The translations under genes and the position numbers were made by a program. Positions 36,033 to 45,200 of a DNA stretch of 64,000 nucleotides are shown here, in pieces; the stretch's first letter is position 1; each line of letters starts with the position of its first letter. The notes under the pieces are model-generated. The model did no database searches. It was given only the letters and a program-made list of their open reading frames with translations, and was not told the DNA's origin. Where the stretch lies: assembly GCF_030063285.1 (NCBI RefSeq), contig NZ_JASISU010000005.1:62001-126000 (forward strand). The letters are read 5' to 3'. The DNA comes from Pseudarthrobacter sp. PS3-L1 (GTDB lineage Bacteria; Actinomycetota; Actinomycetes; Actinomycetales; Micrococcaceae).

Positions 36033-36062
36033 TTGAGTCCTTCCGGGTGTTCGGGCTAAGAT
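36033..36062 (+). promoter_or_regulatory. Candidate promoter of the DUF177-rpmF-rnc-mutM operon
   Basis: TTGAGT (36033-36038) and TAAGAT (36057-36062) are separated by 18 bp. This places transcription start near 36069, about 27 bp before the proposed ATT start. Confidence 0.5.
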
Positions 36063-36095
36063 GATACGTCGGTCATATGTTCAACAGGAGTTCTC

Positions 36096-36644
36096 ATTAA
36101 ACGGAATGCAAGTTCGCCCTTGGTAATTGATGTCAAGGACCTTGGACGCAGTCCGGGTAGCATGCGAGTTCTTGAAGAGCACGTTGCTGCGCCGAGTGAT
36201 CTTGGTGTCGCGCTGATTGGTGTTCAGGAAGGCTCGGATGTCGAGCTCGCCCTGAGGCTTGAGGCCGTATACGAAGGAATTTTGGTATCGGGAACCGCTG
36301 CCGTCGACGTTGTTGGCGAATGTGGCCGATGCCTGGATCCCCTTGGCTACGACCTTGAGGTTGATATACAGGAACTTTTCTTCTACGAGGGCAATGTGCC
36401 CAAGGCGGAGGAAGGCGAAGAAGAGCAATATCGCGTTGATCACGATCTTATCGATCTTGAACCGGTGTTGCGGGACGCAGTTGTAACAATGCTGCCGTTC
36501 CAGCCGGTGTGCCGGGAAGACTGCCAAGGCTTGTGCTCCGAATGTGGAGCCCGCCTGGAAGACGAGCCGGGGCACCACCACGAGGTCTTGGATCCTCGCT
36601 GGGCTGCCCTAGCTGATATGGCTAAGCCTGACCGGCAAAACTGA
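36096..36644 (+). CDS. DUF177 (YceD-like) protein, proposed ATT start
   Basis: A YceD/DUF177 protein, a family linked to 23S rRNA accumulation and usually encoded just upstream of rpmF, as here. The conserved core contains VIDVKDLGRSPGSM, VSGTAAVDVVGECGRCLDPL, and a C-terminal Cys cluster (CREDCQGLCSECGA) that may bind Zn. No ATG or GTG lies in frame near the core. TTG at 36120 has no ribosome-binding site, whereas AGGAG at 36086-36090 sits five bases before an in-frame ATT at 36096. That start would give 182 aa beginning (I)KRNASSPLVIDVKD. If the TTG is used the protein is 174 aa. Confidence 0.88.
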   Translation: MKRNASSPLVIDVKDLGRSPGSMRVLEEHVAAPSDLGVALIGVQEGSDVELALRLEAVYEGILVSGTAAVDVVGECGRCLDPLGYDLEVDIQELFFYEGNVPKAEEGEEEQYRVDHDLIDLEPVLRDAVVTMLPFQPVCREDCQGLCSECGARLEDEPGHHHEVLDPRWAALADMAKPDRQN

Positions 36645-36680
36645 TTTGTACGTGTTGATCTAGAGAGAAATGAGTTAGCC

Positions 36681-36884
36681 GTGGCTGTCCCGAAGCGGAA
36701 AATGTCTCGCTCGAATACCCGCGCCCGTCGCTCCCAGTGGAAGGCAACTGCCCCCCACCTGGTGAAGACCGTAGAGAACGGCCAGGTTACTTACAGCCTG
36801 CCGCACCAGGCAAAGGTCGTCACCGACTCTGCTGGTACTGCGCTGTTCCTTGAGTACAAGGGCCGCAAGGTCGCAGACGTCTAA
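36681..36884 (+). CDS. rpmF: 50S ribosomal protein L32
   Basis: L32 (67 aa). The N-terminal [20 protein letters not shown] is the invariant signature. The protein has no Cys, so it is the zinc-independent form. GTG start after GAGAGAAA. It lies between DUF177 and rnc, the usual order, 36 bp after the former and 15 bp before the latter. Confidence 0.98.
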   Translation: MAVPKRKMSRSNTRARRSQWKATAPHLVKTVENGQVTYSLPHQAKVVTDSAGTALFLEYKGRKVADV

Positions 36885-36899
36885 TCGGCCACACGGCTG

Positions 36900-37676
36900 A
36901 TGACGTCTTCAACTGAAGAGCTTCTGAAGCGTCTCGGTGTCTCCATTGACGCCGGGACGCTTCGTCTTGCTCTGACACACCGTTCCTACGCATACGAAAA
37001 CGGCGGGATCCCCACCAACGAACGCCTGGAATTCCTGGGCGATTCAATTCTGGGTTTCTCCGTGACCGATGCGCTCTACAGGGATAACCCGACCCTGCCC
37101 GAGGGAGAACTGGCCAAACGCCGCTCTTCAGTTGTCAGTACCCGCGCACTTGCCGGTATTGGCCGCAGCCTGGGCATTGGCGAGTTCATCTACCTGGGCC
37201 AGGGTGAGATCATCACCGACGGCAAAAACAAGGCCTCGATCCTTGCAGACACCATGGAGGCGCTGATTGGCGCCACCTACGTCTCCAATGGGATTGAGAT
37301 CGCCCGGCAGCTTGTCATGCGCCTGGTGGGAGACCTGCTGAACGACGCCGCGTCCCTGGGCGCCGGTACTGACTGGAAGACGAACGTCCAGGAGCTTGCA
37401 GCAAACCGTCACCTGGGTGCCATCCAGTACGTAGTGGAGGGCTCCGGCCCGGACCACGCGCGGATCTTCAACGCGGTTCTGAATGTCGGCGGAGTTCCGT
37501 ACGGAAAAGGCGCTGGCCACTCCAAAAAAGAAGCCGAGCAGGAAGCTGCGGCTGATGCCTGGCAGGTCCTCTCCGCTGCGAAGGCCGTACCCAAAAAGGC
37601 GACGACCAACGGTGCCGCTCTTCCGACGTCGGACCCAACCGGAGCCGTCCCGTCAGTGTCCCCACTCTCCACGTGA
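36900..37676 (+). CDS. rnc: Ribonuclease III
   Basis: RNase III (258 aa) cleaves double-stranded RNA in rRNA and mRNA processing. The signature NERLEFLGDSILGF carries the catalytic acids, and the second acidic site is DTMEALIGATYVSNG. The dsRNA-binding domain follows from about residue 160 (WKTNVQELAANRHLGAIQYV, GKGAGHSKKEAEQEAAADAW). The tail of about 25 residues is Pro/Ser-rich and not conserved. mutM begins 6 bp after the stop. Confidence 0.97.
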   Translation: MTSSTEELLKRLGVSIDAGTLRLALTHRSYAYENGGIPTNERLEFLGDSILGFSVTDALYRDNPTLPEGELAKRRSSVVSTRALAGIGRSLGIGEFIYLGQGEIITDGKNKASILADTMEALIGATYVSNGIEIARQLVMRLVGDLLNDAASLGAGTDWKTNVQELAANRHLGAIQYVVEGSGPDHARIFNAVLNVGGVPYGKGAGHSKKEAEQEAAADAWQVLSAAKAVPKKATTNGAALPTSDPTGAVPSVSPLST

Positions 37677-37682
37677 GCCTCC

Positions 37683-38633
37683 GTGCCTGAACTGCCTGAA
37701 GTTGAGGTGGTCCGCCGCGGCCTGGTGAGCTGGGCGCTGGGGCGCACCATCACCGCTGTCGATGTCCTGGACCAGCGGTCTATCCGACGCCACGCACTGG
37801 GAGTCCATGATTTCCGCGGCAATCTTGAGGGTACTGTCATTCGCGACGTTGTGCGCCGCGGCAAGTTCCTCTGGCTGCCGCTCGCTGAGCCCGGTGCAGC
37901 TCCCGATTCCATTCCCACCGTGGCTTTGATGGCGCATCTGGGGATGAGCGGCCAGCTCCTCATGCAGGGCAACAGCGTGCAGGACGAGAAGCACCTCAAG
38001 GTCCGGCTGCGGCTTAGTGGTGAGGCAGAGAAGCCGGAGCAGTTGAGGTTTGTGGACCAGCGGATCTTCGGTGGGCTGTTTGTCACAACACTGATTCCCA
38101 CGAACGACGGCGGCCCTGGCGGGCTCTCCGAGACGCCGCTGCCGGTGATTGCCGCTGAGGCTGCCCACATTGCCCGCGATCCGCTGGACCCAGCGTTCTC
38201 CTTCGAGGCTTTTTATGCGCGGCTGCGGCAACGTAAGACAGGTCTCAAGCGCGCACTGCTTGATCAGGGCCTCGTTTCTGGAATCGGCAACATCTACGCT
38301 GATGAATCGCTGTGGCGGGCCAAGCTGCATTACGCGCGCCCGACCGAAACGCTGCGTCGCGCCGATGCCCTGCGCGTGCTGGACACGGCGCGTGATGTCA
38401 TGGGTGACGCACTGGCTGCGGGCGGGACCAGTTTTGACGCTTTGTACGTCAACGTCAACGGTGCCTCCGGCTACTTCGACAGATCGCTCAACGCCTACGG
38501 GCAGGAAAACAAGCCGTGCCCCCGGTGTGCTGCTGTTGGCCTGACCTCGCTGATCAAACGTGAGCAATTCATGAACAGGTCCTCGTTCACCTGCCCCGTC
38601 TGCCAGCCCAAGCCACGGAACGGGCATTGGTAG
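37683..38633 (+). CDS. mutM: Formamidopyrimidine-DNA glycosylase
   Basis: MutM/Fpg (316 aa) excises 8-oxoguanine and formamidopyrimidines. After fMet the PELPEVEVVRRGL start supplies the catalytic Pro and Glu. Other marks are MAHLGMSGQLLMQ, the H2TH region GLVSGIGNIYADESLWRAKL, and the C-terminal zinc finger with CPRC and CPVC pairs. The four Cys are intact, so it is Fpg rather than a zincless Nei. GTG start, translationally close to rnc. Confidence 0.96.
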   Translation: MPELPEVEVVRRGLVSWALGRTITAVDVLDQRSIRRHALGVHDFRGNLEGTVIRDVVRRGKFLWLPLAEPGAAPDSIPTVALMAHLGMSGQLLMQGNSVQDEKHLKVRLRLSGEAEKPEQLRFVDQRIFGGLFVTTLIPTNDGGPGGLSETPLPVIAAEAAHIARDPLDPAFSFEAFYARLRQRKTGLKRALLDQGLVSGIGNIYADESLWRAKLHYARPTETLRRADALRVLDTARDVMGDALAAGGTSFDALYVNVNGASGYFDRSLNAYGQENKPCPRCAAVGLTSLIKREQFMNRSSFTCPVCQPKPRNGHW

Positions 38634-38777
38634 GCAGACACGCTCACACGCGGTGCTTCTGCGACATCACCGTCTGCCCACTACTGACGGGCTCATGTGG
38701 AAACCCCCGGGAAAGTCAGCGGAAAAGATGTGGGAAAACGGCATGCGTTCCGGCATCCGCGGTGCCACACTGAAGCC

Positions 38778-39503
38778 ATGTTGATGAAAAGACTCGCCCT
38801 GGTTGGGGCCGGCGTGGCCATCGTCCTGGCCGGCGGGGCACTTGTCCTGGACGGTCTCAGCAACGGGTCCGCGGACGTAGTAGCCGGAGCGAAACCCGGG
38901 GTCTCCGCTGAAGCCAGCCCGACGGCGTCGTCCGTCCCTGGAACTTCCACCCCCAGCGGCAGTCCCACCAGCACGCCCCGTGGTTCCGACGAAGCTGCTT
39001 CGTCACCAACGGGCCCGGCAGCCACCACCCCCGCTGGCCCGCAAGCCGACGCAGCAGCGCCCCGGGTCCTCGAAGTACCCCAGCCGGTCAGCTCGGGGCC
39101 AGTTAGCCTTCCTGCACCGGAACCGCTGAAGGCGCTGGTCAGCAGTCCGCTGCCGGACGTGGCAGTAAGCCAGGGAAAGATTGTGGACGGATTTCCCACC
39201 GACGTGGTGGTGTTGCCAGTAGGGACCACAGTCATTACAACAGGCGTGGCCAGCTCCGACGGAGTGCTGCAGGCAACTGCCGACGGAATCGTAGCCGTGA
39301 CGCCCGAGCAGTTGCTGGCACACTTCCAGCAGTCCCTGCTGCCCCTTGGGTTTGTCTCGACAACAGCGCCGTCAGGCCAAGAACAGCAGGCGCTGGCCCT
39401 GACACGTGGGAACGACTCCGTCAACGTCACCACCTCCGTGACAGGCACCGGCAGCACCCGCTTCACGCTGCTCGCAAACCTCCACACCGAGCCGGAAGCC
39501 TGA
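38778..39503 (+). CDS. Secreted or membrane-anchored protein, unknown function
   Basis: Not a recognised family. From ATG 38778 (or 38784) the 241-aa product has an N-terminal hydrophobic helix (LALVGAGVAIVLAGGALVL), either an uncleaved anchor or a signal peptide. A Ser/Thr/Pro/Ala-rich stretch follows to about residue 95. The globular C-terminal part includes GFPTDVVVLPVGTTVITTGV and LLAHFQQSLLPLGFVSTTA. The linker is typical of proteins crossing the cell wall. The MFS gene starts 3 bp after the stop, so they share an operon. Confidence 0.65.
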   Translation: MLMKRLALVGAGVAIVLAGGALVLDGLSNGSADVVAGAKPGVSAEASPTASSVPGTSTPSGSPTSTPRGSDEAASSPTGPAATTPAGPQADAAAPRVLEVPQPVSSGPVSLPAPEPLKALVSSPLPDVAVSQGKIVDGFPTDVVVLPVGTTVITTGVASSDGVLQATADGIVAVTPEQLLAHFQQSLLPLGFVSTTAPSGQEQQALALTRGNDSVNVTTSVTGTGSTRFTLLANLHTEPEA

Positions 39504-39506
39504 TTC

Positions 39507-40928
39507 GTGTACCTCTCCATGGCCGACCGAAAGGGCGGCGCAACTGACGAGCCCGTCGAGGAGTCCGCCGGGACCGGGATCCAGGCGCCTGTCCCCGTCA
39601 AGGCGACCACCCGCCGTTCCCTTCGGCCCTTCAGACTCTCCCCGGTGATCTTGTCCCTGGGGGTGGTGAGCATGCTCACCGATGTGTCTTCCGAATCCGT
39701 AGCTGCGATCCTTCCGCTCTATCTCACCGGATTCCTGGGACTGTCCACCATTGCCTTCGGCATCATTGATGGAATCAACCAAGGTGCCAGTGCGCTGGTT
39801 CGCATTGCGGCAGGCTGGGCCTCGGACCGGATGGGACACCCCAAGCGCATTGCTATTGCCGGATACGGGCTCTCGATGCTCGCGCGGGTGGGCTTCCTCT
39901 TCGCCGGTGGATTCTGGTCCATTGCCGGGCTGATCGCTGGCGACCGAATTGGCAAAGGAATCCGCACTGCACCGCGCGATGCCCTGATCACCATGTCAGC
40001 ACAGCCTGAGCACCTGGCCAGGCATTTTGGAATCCACCGGATGCTTGACAACATTGGCGCGGCACTTGGGCCGTTGCTCGCGTTCTTCATCCTGATGCTC
40101 ATCCCCAACGGTTACGCAACAGTGTTTGTTGTGTCCCTGGCTTTCGCCGTGATCGGAGTGGTTGCCCTGGTGCTGCTGGTTCCCGACCTGCGACCGGGGA
40201 CCTGGGCCGGAAGGAACGCTGGGCGACAGCGTGCCGAGGTGGCTGCGGACATGCCCAGTGGTGCTGCGGTGGCTGCGGACATGCCCAGTGGTGCCGCAGC
40301 GCAGCGTGCTGAGAAAGCGACCCGACCGGCACTCCTGGTGTTCCGGTGGTCCCTTTTCCGCGAACCTGGGCTGGGTAGGCTCCTGGTGGCGGCAGGACTT
40401 CTGGGATTGCTGACAGTGGGCGACGGGTTCATTTACCTGGTTCTCCAGGATCGGGATGCTTTTGCCGTCCAGTGGTTCCCGCTGCTGTACGTCGGAACCA
40501 ATGTGGCGTTCCTGCTTTTTGCGATTCCCATGGGTCGGCTGGCGGACAGGTGGGGGCGGGGCAGGGTATTTGTTGCCGGACACGCTGCCCTCCTGGTGTG
40601 CTATCTGCTCGCTGCGGCACCGCTCACGGGGTTGGGTCCCACGCTGGCCTGCCTGGCCCTGCTCGGAATCTTCTACGCGGCTACTGACGGGGTGCTGGCC
40701 GCGCTGGCCAGCCGCCTGGCTCCAGCGCACCTGCTGGCCACCGGAATCGGGGCCGCCCAGACCGTTGTGGCGCTGAGCCGAATGGCAGCATCCGCACTGT
40801 TCGGCGTCCTCTGGTTCGCCGTCGGGCCCTCCACTGCCATGGTGATTGTGAGCAGTGCCCTGGCGGTGGCGGTTGCGGTATCAGCCGTGATCCTGCGTGG
40901 CGCCACAAAGCAGGAAGCTGCTGCGTGA
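39507..40928 (+). CDS. MFS transporter
   Basis: A major-facilitator protein of 473 aa with about 12 membrane helices. The first helix starts VILSLGVVSMLTDVSSESVA. The loop 2-3 motif is GWASDRMGHPKRIAIAGYGL, followed by GDRIGKGIRTAPRDALI. A long hydrophilic central loop (about residues 230-270) carries a 30-bp tandem duplication. It resembles YfkF/Bcr-type putative exporters, but the substrate is unknown. GTG at 39507 or ATG at 39519 could start it. The stop overlaps the next GTG by 4 bp. Confidence 0.85.
   Translation: MYLSMADRKGGATDEPVEESAGTGIQAPVPVKATTRRSLRPFRLSPVILSLGVVSMLTDVSSESVAAILPLYLTGFLGLSTIAFGIIDGINQGASALVRIAAGWASDRMGHPKRIAIAGYGLSMLARVGFLFAGGFWSIAGLIAGDRIGKGIRTAPRDALITMSAQPEHLARHFGIHRMLDNIGAALGPLLAFFILMLIPNGYATVFVVSLAFAVIGVVALVLLVPDLRPGTWAGRNAGRQRAEVAADMPSGAAVAADMPSGAAAQRAEKATRPALLVFRWSLFREPGLGRLLVAAGLLGLLTVGDGFIYLVLQDRDAFAVQWFPLLYVGTNVAFLLFAIPMGRLADRWGRGRVFVAGHAALLVCYLLAAAPLTGLGPTLACLALLGIFYAATDGVLAALASRLAPAHLLATGIGAAQTVVALSRMAASALFGVLWFAVGPSTAMVIVSSALAVAVAVSAVILRGATKQEAAA
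40238..40297 (+). repeat. 30-bp tandem duplication inside the MFS gene
   Basis: Two consecutive 30-bp units (40238-40267 and 40268-40297) differ at one base (T/C). They encode two copies of an ADMPSGAAV-like segment in the central cytosolic loop, in frame. Confidence 0.9.
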
Positions 40929-41971
40929 GCCCGGAACTTTCGACGCCGGTCACTGCCCGAACACGCTGGATCATCCTGCTGGTAATAACCGGGGTGGTGC
41001 TCGCTGGTGCGGGGGTATATGCAGTGAGTGCTTTCCAGCGTTTCCAGCAGGGCCAGCTGGCCGGATCGAGCGTCAAGGTAGCAAGCGGCGACACTGCCCT
41101 GCCAGTGGAACCGTTTGTCCTCTTCCGAAATACTGCTGCAGGTCAGGGCTACGGGAAGGCTGCGACGGTGCCGCTTGATGACGTTCAGGGCGCGCGGTCC
41201 GTGAGCGGTGTGGCTTGCGACAGGGTCTACGGCAACCACCAATCGATGGTGTGCCTGCGGACAAACCGCGGACTCGTGACCAGTTTCGAAGCGGCTGTCT
41301 ATAACGCCGACTACCAGCAGGGGAGCAGCGAAGCCGTACCCGGTGTTCCCAGCCGGGCCCGGATTGACCCTACCGGCACCATGATGTCCTCCACCGTCTT
41401 TGTTACAGGACACTCTTACGCGGGGAGCGGTTTCTCCACTGAGACAGTTATCCGCCCACTTGCCGGCGGGGATAGCCCCGGGAACCTGGAAAAATTCACG
41501 TTTATTGTCAACGGTGAAACCGTGACCGCCACTGACCGCAACATGTGGGGTGTGACGTTTGTACCCGGTGACCCGGACTCCTTCTACGCCACGACGTCGT
41601 CCTCCGGGCGATTGTGGTTGGTGCGTGGCAGCATTTCCGCACGGACGCTGACCGCGGTTCACGACGGTGTGGAGTGCCCCTCCATTTCGCCGGATGGAAC
41701 CCGGATAGGATTCAAGAAAAACACGGGAACCCAGGTGGCGCCGCACTGGAAGATCGCCGTACTCGACCTTGGATCGGGTATGGAAACGGTGCTTGCCGAA
41801 ACCGCATCCGTGGACGACCAAGTGGAATGGCTGGACAACGACTTCCTGCTCTACGGCCTGCCGCGGGCAGATCAGCCAGGCGATTCCGACATCTGGAAGA
41901 TCCCTGCAGTCCAGGATTCAGCGCCAGAGCTGTTTATTGAGCACGCCTGGTCCCCATCGGTGGTCCACTAG
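40925..41971 (+). CDS. TolB-like beta-propeller protein with N-terminal membrane anchor
   Basis: A 348-aa protein with one N-terminal hydrophobic helix (WIILLVITGVVLAGAGVYAV) and an extracytoplasmic domain of repeated beta-rich segments. The typical propeller blade VECPSISPDGTRIGFKK, then WKIAVLDLGSGMETVLAE and VEWLDNDFLLYGLPR, resembles WD40-like/TolB (PD40) repeats. Function is unknown. It overlaps the MFS stop by 4 bp and completes the three-gene operon. It converges on the DUF4082 gene. Confidence 0.75.
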   Translation: MSPELSTPVTARTRWIILLVITGVVLAGAGVYAVSAFQRFQQGQLAGSSVKVASGDTALPVEPFVLFRNTAAGQGYGKAATVPLDDVQGARSVSGVACDRVYGNHQSMVCLRTNRGLVTSFEAAVYNADYQQGSSEAVPGVPSRARIDPTGTMMSSTVFVTGHSYAGSGFSTETVIRPLAGGDSPGNLEKFTFIVNGETVTATDRNMWGVTFVPGDPDSFYATTSSSGRLWLVRGSISARTLTAVHDGVECPSISPDGTRIGFKKNTGTQVAPHWKIAVLDLGSGMETVLAETASVDDQVEWLDNDFLLYGLPRADQPGDSDIWKIPAVQDSAPELFIEHAWSPSVVH

Positions 41972-42226
41972 GGCGCTGTTGGGCTTGAACTGCCCACGCC
42001 GCAGGAGTTGGGCCGGTCAAGACCGCGCATGCGGATTCCGGCAATTCCAACAGGTGCGGTCAAAGGGAACATACCTGGTGCTGGCCCGCTACCTCCAGAA
42101 GCTCATCGAGATGCGGTATGGGCACCTTACCGAGGATCCCACTCGCAGATAGTTCGTCTGAGTAGTGAGAGTGAAACGGTCAGTCCATGGCTAGTGCTCG
42201 AACGCGGGGGACCGCACCCCACTGCA

Positions 42227-42242
42227 GGTCACTTTTGTGACC
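42227..42242. terminator. Short hairpin between convergent genes
   Basis: GGTCAC-TTTT-GTGACC lies 17 bp past the stop of the leftward DUF4082 gene. The rest of the 41972-42258 gap shows no gene. No T-run follows, so terminator function is weakly supported. Confidence 0.35.
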
Positions 42243-42258
42243 ACCTTTGCGTGGAACC

Positions 42259-45200
42259 TCACTTGAGCGGGCTGAACACCACATCGACAAAGTAGTTTGT
42301 AGAAAGCGATGACTGGGTTGGCACCGTAGTTCCTGCGCCGAAGCGGTAAAGGCCATTTTGGCCCGACGGCGCTGTAAGGTTTCCGCTTGTCAACGTGGTG
42401 AGGAAGAACCCCGTGGTGTAGGAGAAACGTCCTACGGGCGCCGTGTAGGACACGACGTATTTTGCGCCGGGCGTCAGTTGCACAGGGGTCGAAAGAGCAG
42501 CTGTCTGCCAGCCGCTGGCGGTTTCGTTGCTGAATGTCACCTGTGCCAGACGGGTTCCAGTCGCATTCCACAGGGACCCCACATGAACCCCCGTGTTTCG
42601 GGTGCCCTTATAGAAGCGGATCCCCGTAACGGAGCCGGCTACCGATGCAGAGAACGATACGCCCAGCTCAGAAACGCGTGTCTCGATTGAGTTGGCAACA
42701 GCAGGTAAGCGGTTCGCCAGAAGGGTCTGATTAGGAGGATTTGCTGTGGTGAATTTCCAGGTCGTGGCGGCCAGGGCTGCCCCTGCGCTTGAGACAACAT
42801 TTGATGCCGTCACTGTCACCACCGTATTGGCCGGTAACCATTGCGCTGGCGTGACAACCAGGGTTTTTGCATCCGCTGACAGCGCCGTGGTTGCGGAGAC
42901 AGCTGCGGACCCGGCCAACAACGTCAGAGATCCACCGGGGGCCAGGGCTTCCGACACGGTGAGGCTGGGTTTGACGTCCCGCGATACAGCTGTGGCGTTC
43001 GGGGCTGGCGACTGCGATACGACGGAGACGGGTGGCGCCGCTGGAATCGTCGGCGTCGGCGTCGGTGTGGGTGTCGGTGTCGGTGTGGGTGTTGGTGGTG
43101 CCGTCGGGGTTGGTGTCGCTGTTGGGGTCCCTGCTGTAGCAAAGACCACGTCCACCAGGTAACTGGCACGTGATGTGGCGCCCGGGAACGGTCCAGGGTA
43201 GGCGAAGGCGCCTGAACTCTCCGCTGTCCGCAGCGGCCCACTGGTGAACCCGGTATCGAAACCGCCCGCAGTATAGGAGTAGGTGCCGGTGGGTGTTGTA
43301 TAGGCCGCTATGTACTCCGTGTCCGCAGCCACCGTAATGGGCTGGTCGAATGTGGCGCTCTGCCAGCCGGCCGTGGACTCATTGGCAAAAGTCACGGTGC
43401 CCAGTTGCTGGCCACCGACGGTGAAGAGGTATCCCGTGTGGGTCCCGGTGTTGCCTGCAGATTTGTAGTAGCGGATACCGGTGATGGTGCCGGCGGAACT
43501 GCTCGCGAACCGAACGCCCAAGGTCAGTGCGGTGCCGTCGGCAACCTCCGCGGTGGTGGGTGTGACGGTGTCCTGGTAGAGCGTACACGGGCACGTTCCC
43601 TCGACTCGCGGCTCGGGAACTGTGCTGAAAGTCCATGTTGCACCAGCGCTCACTTGCTGTCCTGACGTGGAGATTGCAGCCAGGGTGGCAGTGAACGTTC
43701 CGGCCGGCGGCAACGCGGCGTCAGGAGTGAAAGTCACCTTCCTGCTCACGGTGTCGTAGGCAGTGGTTCCCGGGATGGTTGCGCCAGCGGCCGTTTTGAG
43801 GCCCAACGTCACTGAACCTGCGGTGGCAGGGGCAGACAGCGTGGCGGAGACGATGCTGGTGAGGGCCGCACTGGATGATCCGCCGAGGGGCGATTGGTTG
43901 CCAGCACTAAAAGGTTGCTGCGGGTACTGGACCATGACGTCCACCAGGTAGCTGGCGGATGATCGACTCCCAGGATAGTCGGCGGAGTAGGAATAGCTGC
44001 CAGCGTCCGAGTTTGCCCGGAGATTGCCCACACTGAGTCCGGGACCGAAACCATTGACTGTTGCCGAGTATGTTCCGGTGCTCGACTTATAGGCCACCAC
44101 GTATTCTGTGTTGGCGCTCATGCTGACGGGTTGGCCGAATGTGGCGCTCTGCCACCCCTGACTGCTCTCGTTGGCGAAGGTTACGGTGGCCAACTGCTGT
44201 CCGGTCCCGGAGAACAGGTATCCGGTGTGGGAGCCGGTGTTGGCCGCTGTCTTGTAGAAACGCAGACCGGTCACAGTCCCATCGGCGACGCTGGCGAAAC
44301 GCACTCCCAGCGACAGCGCGGTCCCATCCTTGATTTCCTGGATTCCGGGAACTGTGGCATCCGAGAACAGTCCGCAGGGGCATACGCCCGCCACGGGCGC
44401 TGCCTGCACAGTGGTAAACGACCAATTCCCGCCTGCCGTGATGGCTCCGCCGGTGGTGTCCGACGCCGAGAGTGTAGCCGAGTAGGTTGTTGCAGTTCCG
44501 AGCGGCCCAACGGGCGTGAAGACTGCCTTGCGGGTGGCCGCATCGTAGGTGGTGCTGCCGGCGACTGTGGCGCCGTCTGAGCTCTTCAGTGTCAGAACGA
44601 CGCTTGCTGTGTTGATCGGCTTGGACAGTGTGGCACCCACGGTGGTGTCCTGGGGGACCGATGATGAACCGGGAAGCGGGAATTGAGTCGTCGCCGACAG
44701 AGGTGTGTTGTCCGTGGTCTCGAAGAGAGCGTCAACGAAATAGTTGCCGCCACCAAAATTCGACGTTGGCAGTGTTCCGGGCTGACCGTAGACTCCGGCT
44801 GGCTGGGCACCGAAACCGCCGGCAACAGTCAAAGGAGGCTGCGCTGATCCGAAGCTCGCCCATTGATAGGACTGAACTGCGTAGCGGCCCACGGGTGCTG
44901 TGTAGGAAATGGTGTATTTCTGCCCGGCGGTGACGGGGACCGAAGCGGGAAACTTTACCTTCTGCCAACCGGATGCCGTCTCGGCAGTGAAGGTTGCTGT
45001 GGCCAGGCGTTCGCCCGCCGCATTCCACAGGGACCCTGTGTGCGTTCCGGTGTTGGCAGCGCTCTTGAAGAACCTCGCCCCGCTGATGAAGCCATCGACG
45101 CTGGGGGTGACCTGCAGGCCCAACTCATACGAGCCGCCGTCACCGGAATCGGCCACGGTGGGCACTTGATTTCCGAAAACGGAGTACGGGCCGGTCAGGA

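Noticed and set aside
36077-36100. Seven-codon mini-ORF (MFNRSSH) just upstream of the DUF177 start
   Set aside because: It overlaps the AGGAG ribosome-binding site and has no ribosome-binding site of its own; probably chance.
43049-43129. Regular short repeats that could be mistaken for a CRISPR-like array
   Set aside because: They are Thr-Pro codon repeats inside a coding region, without spacers.
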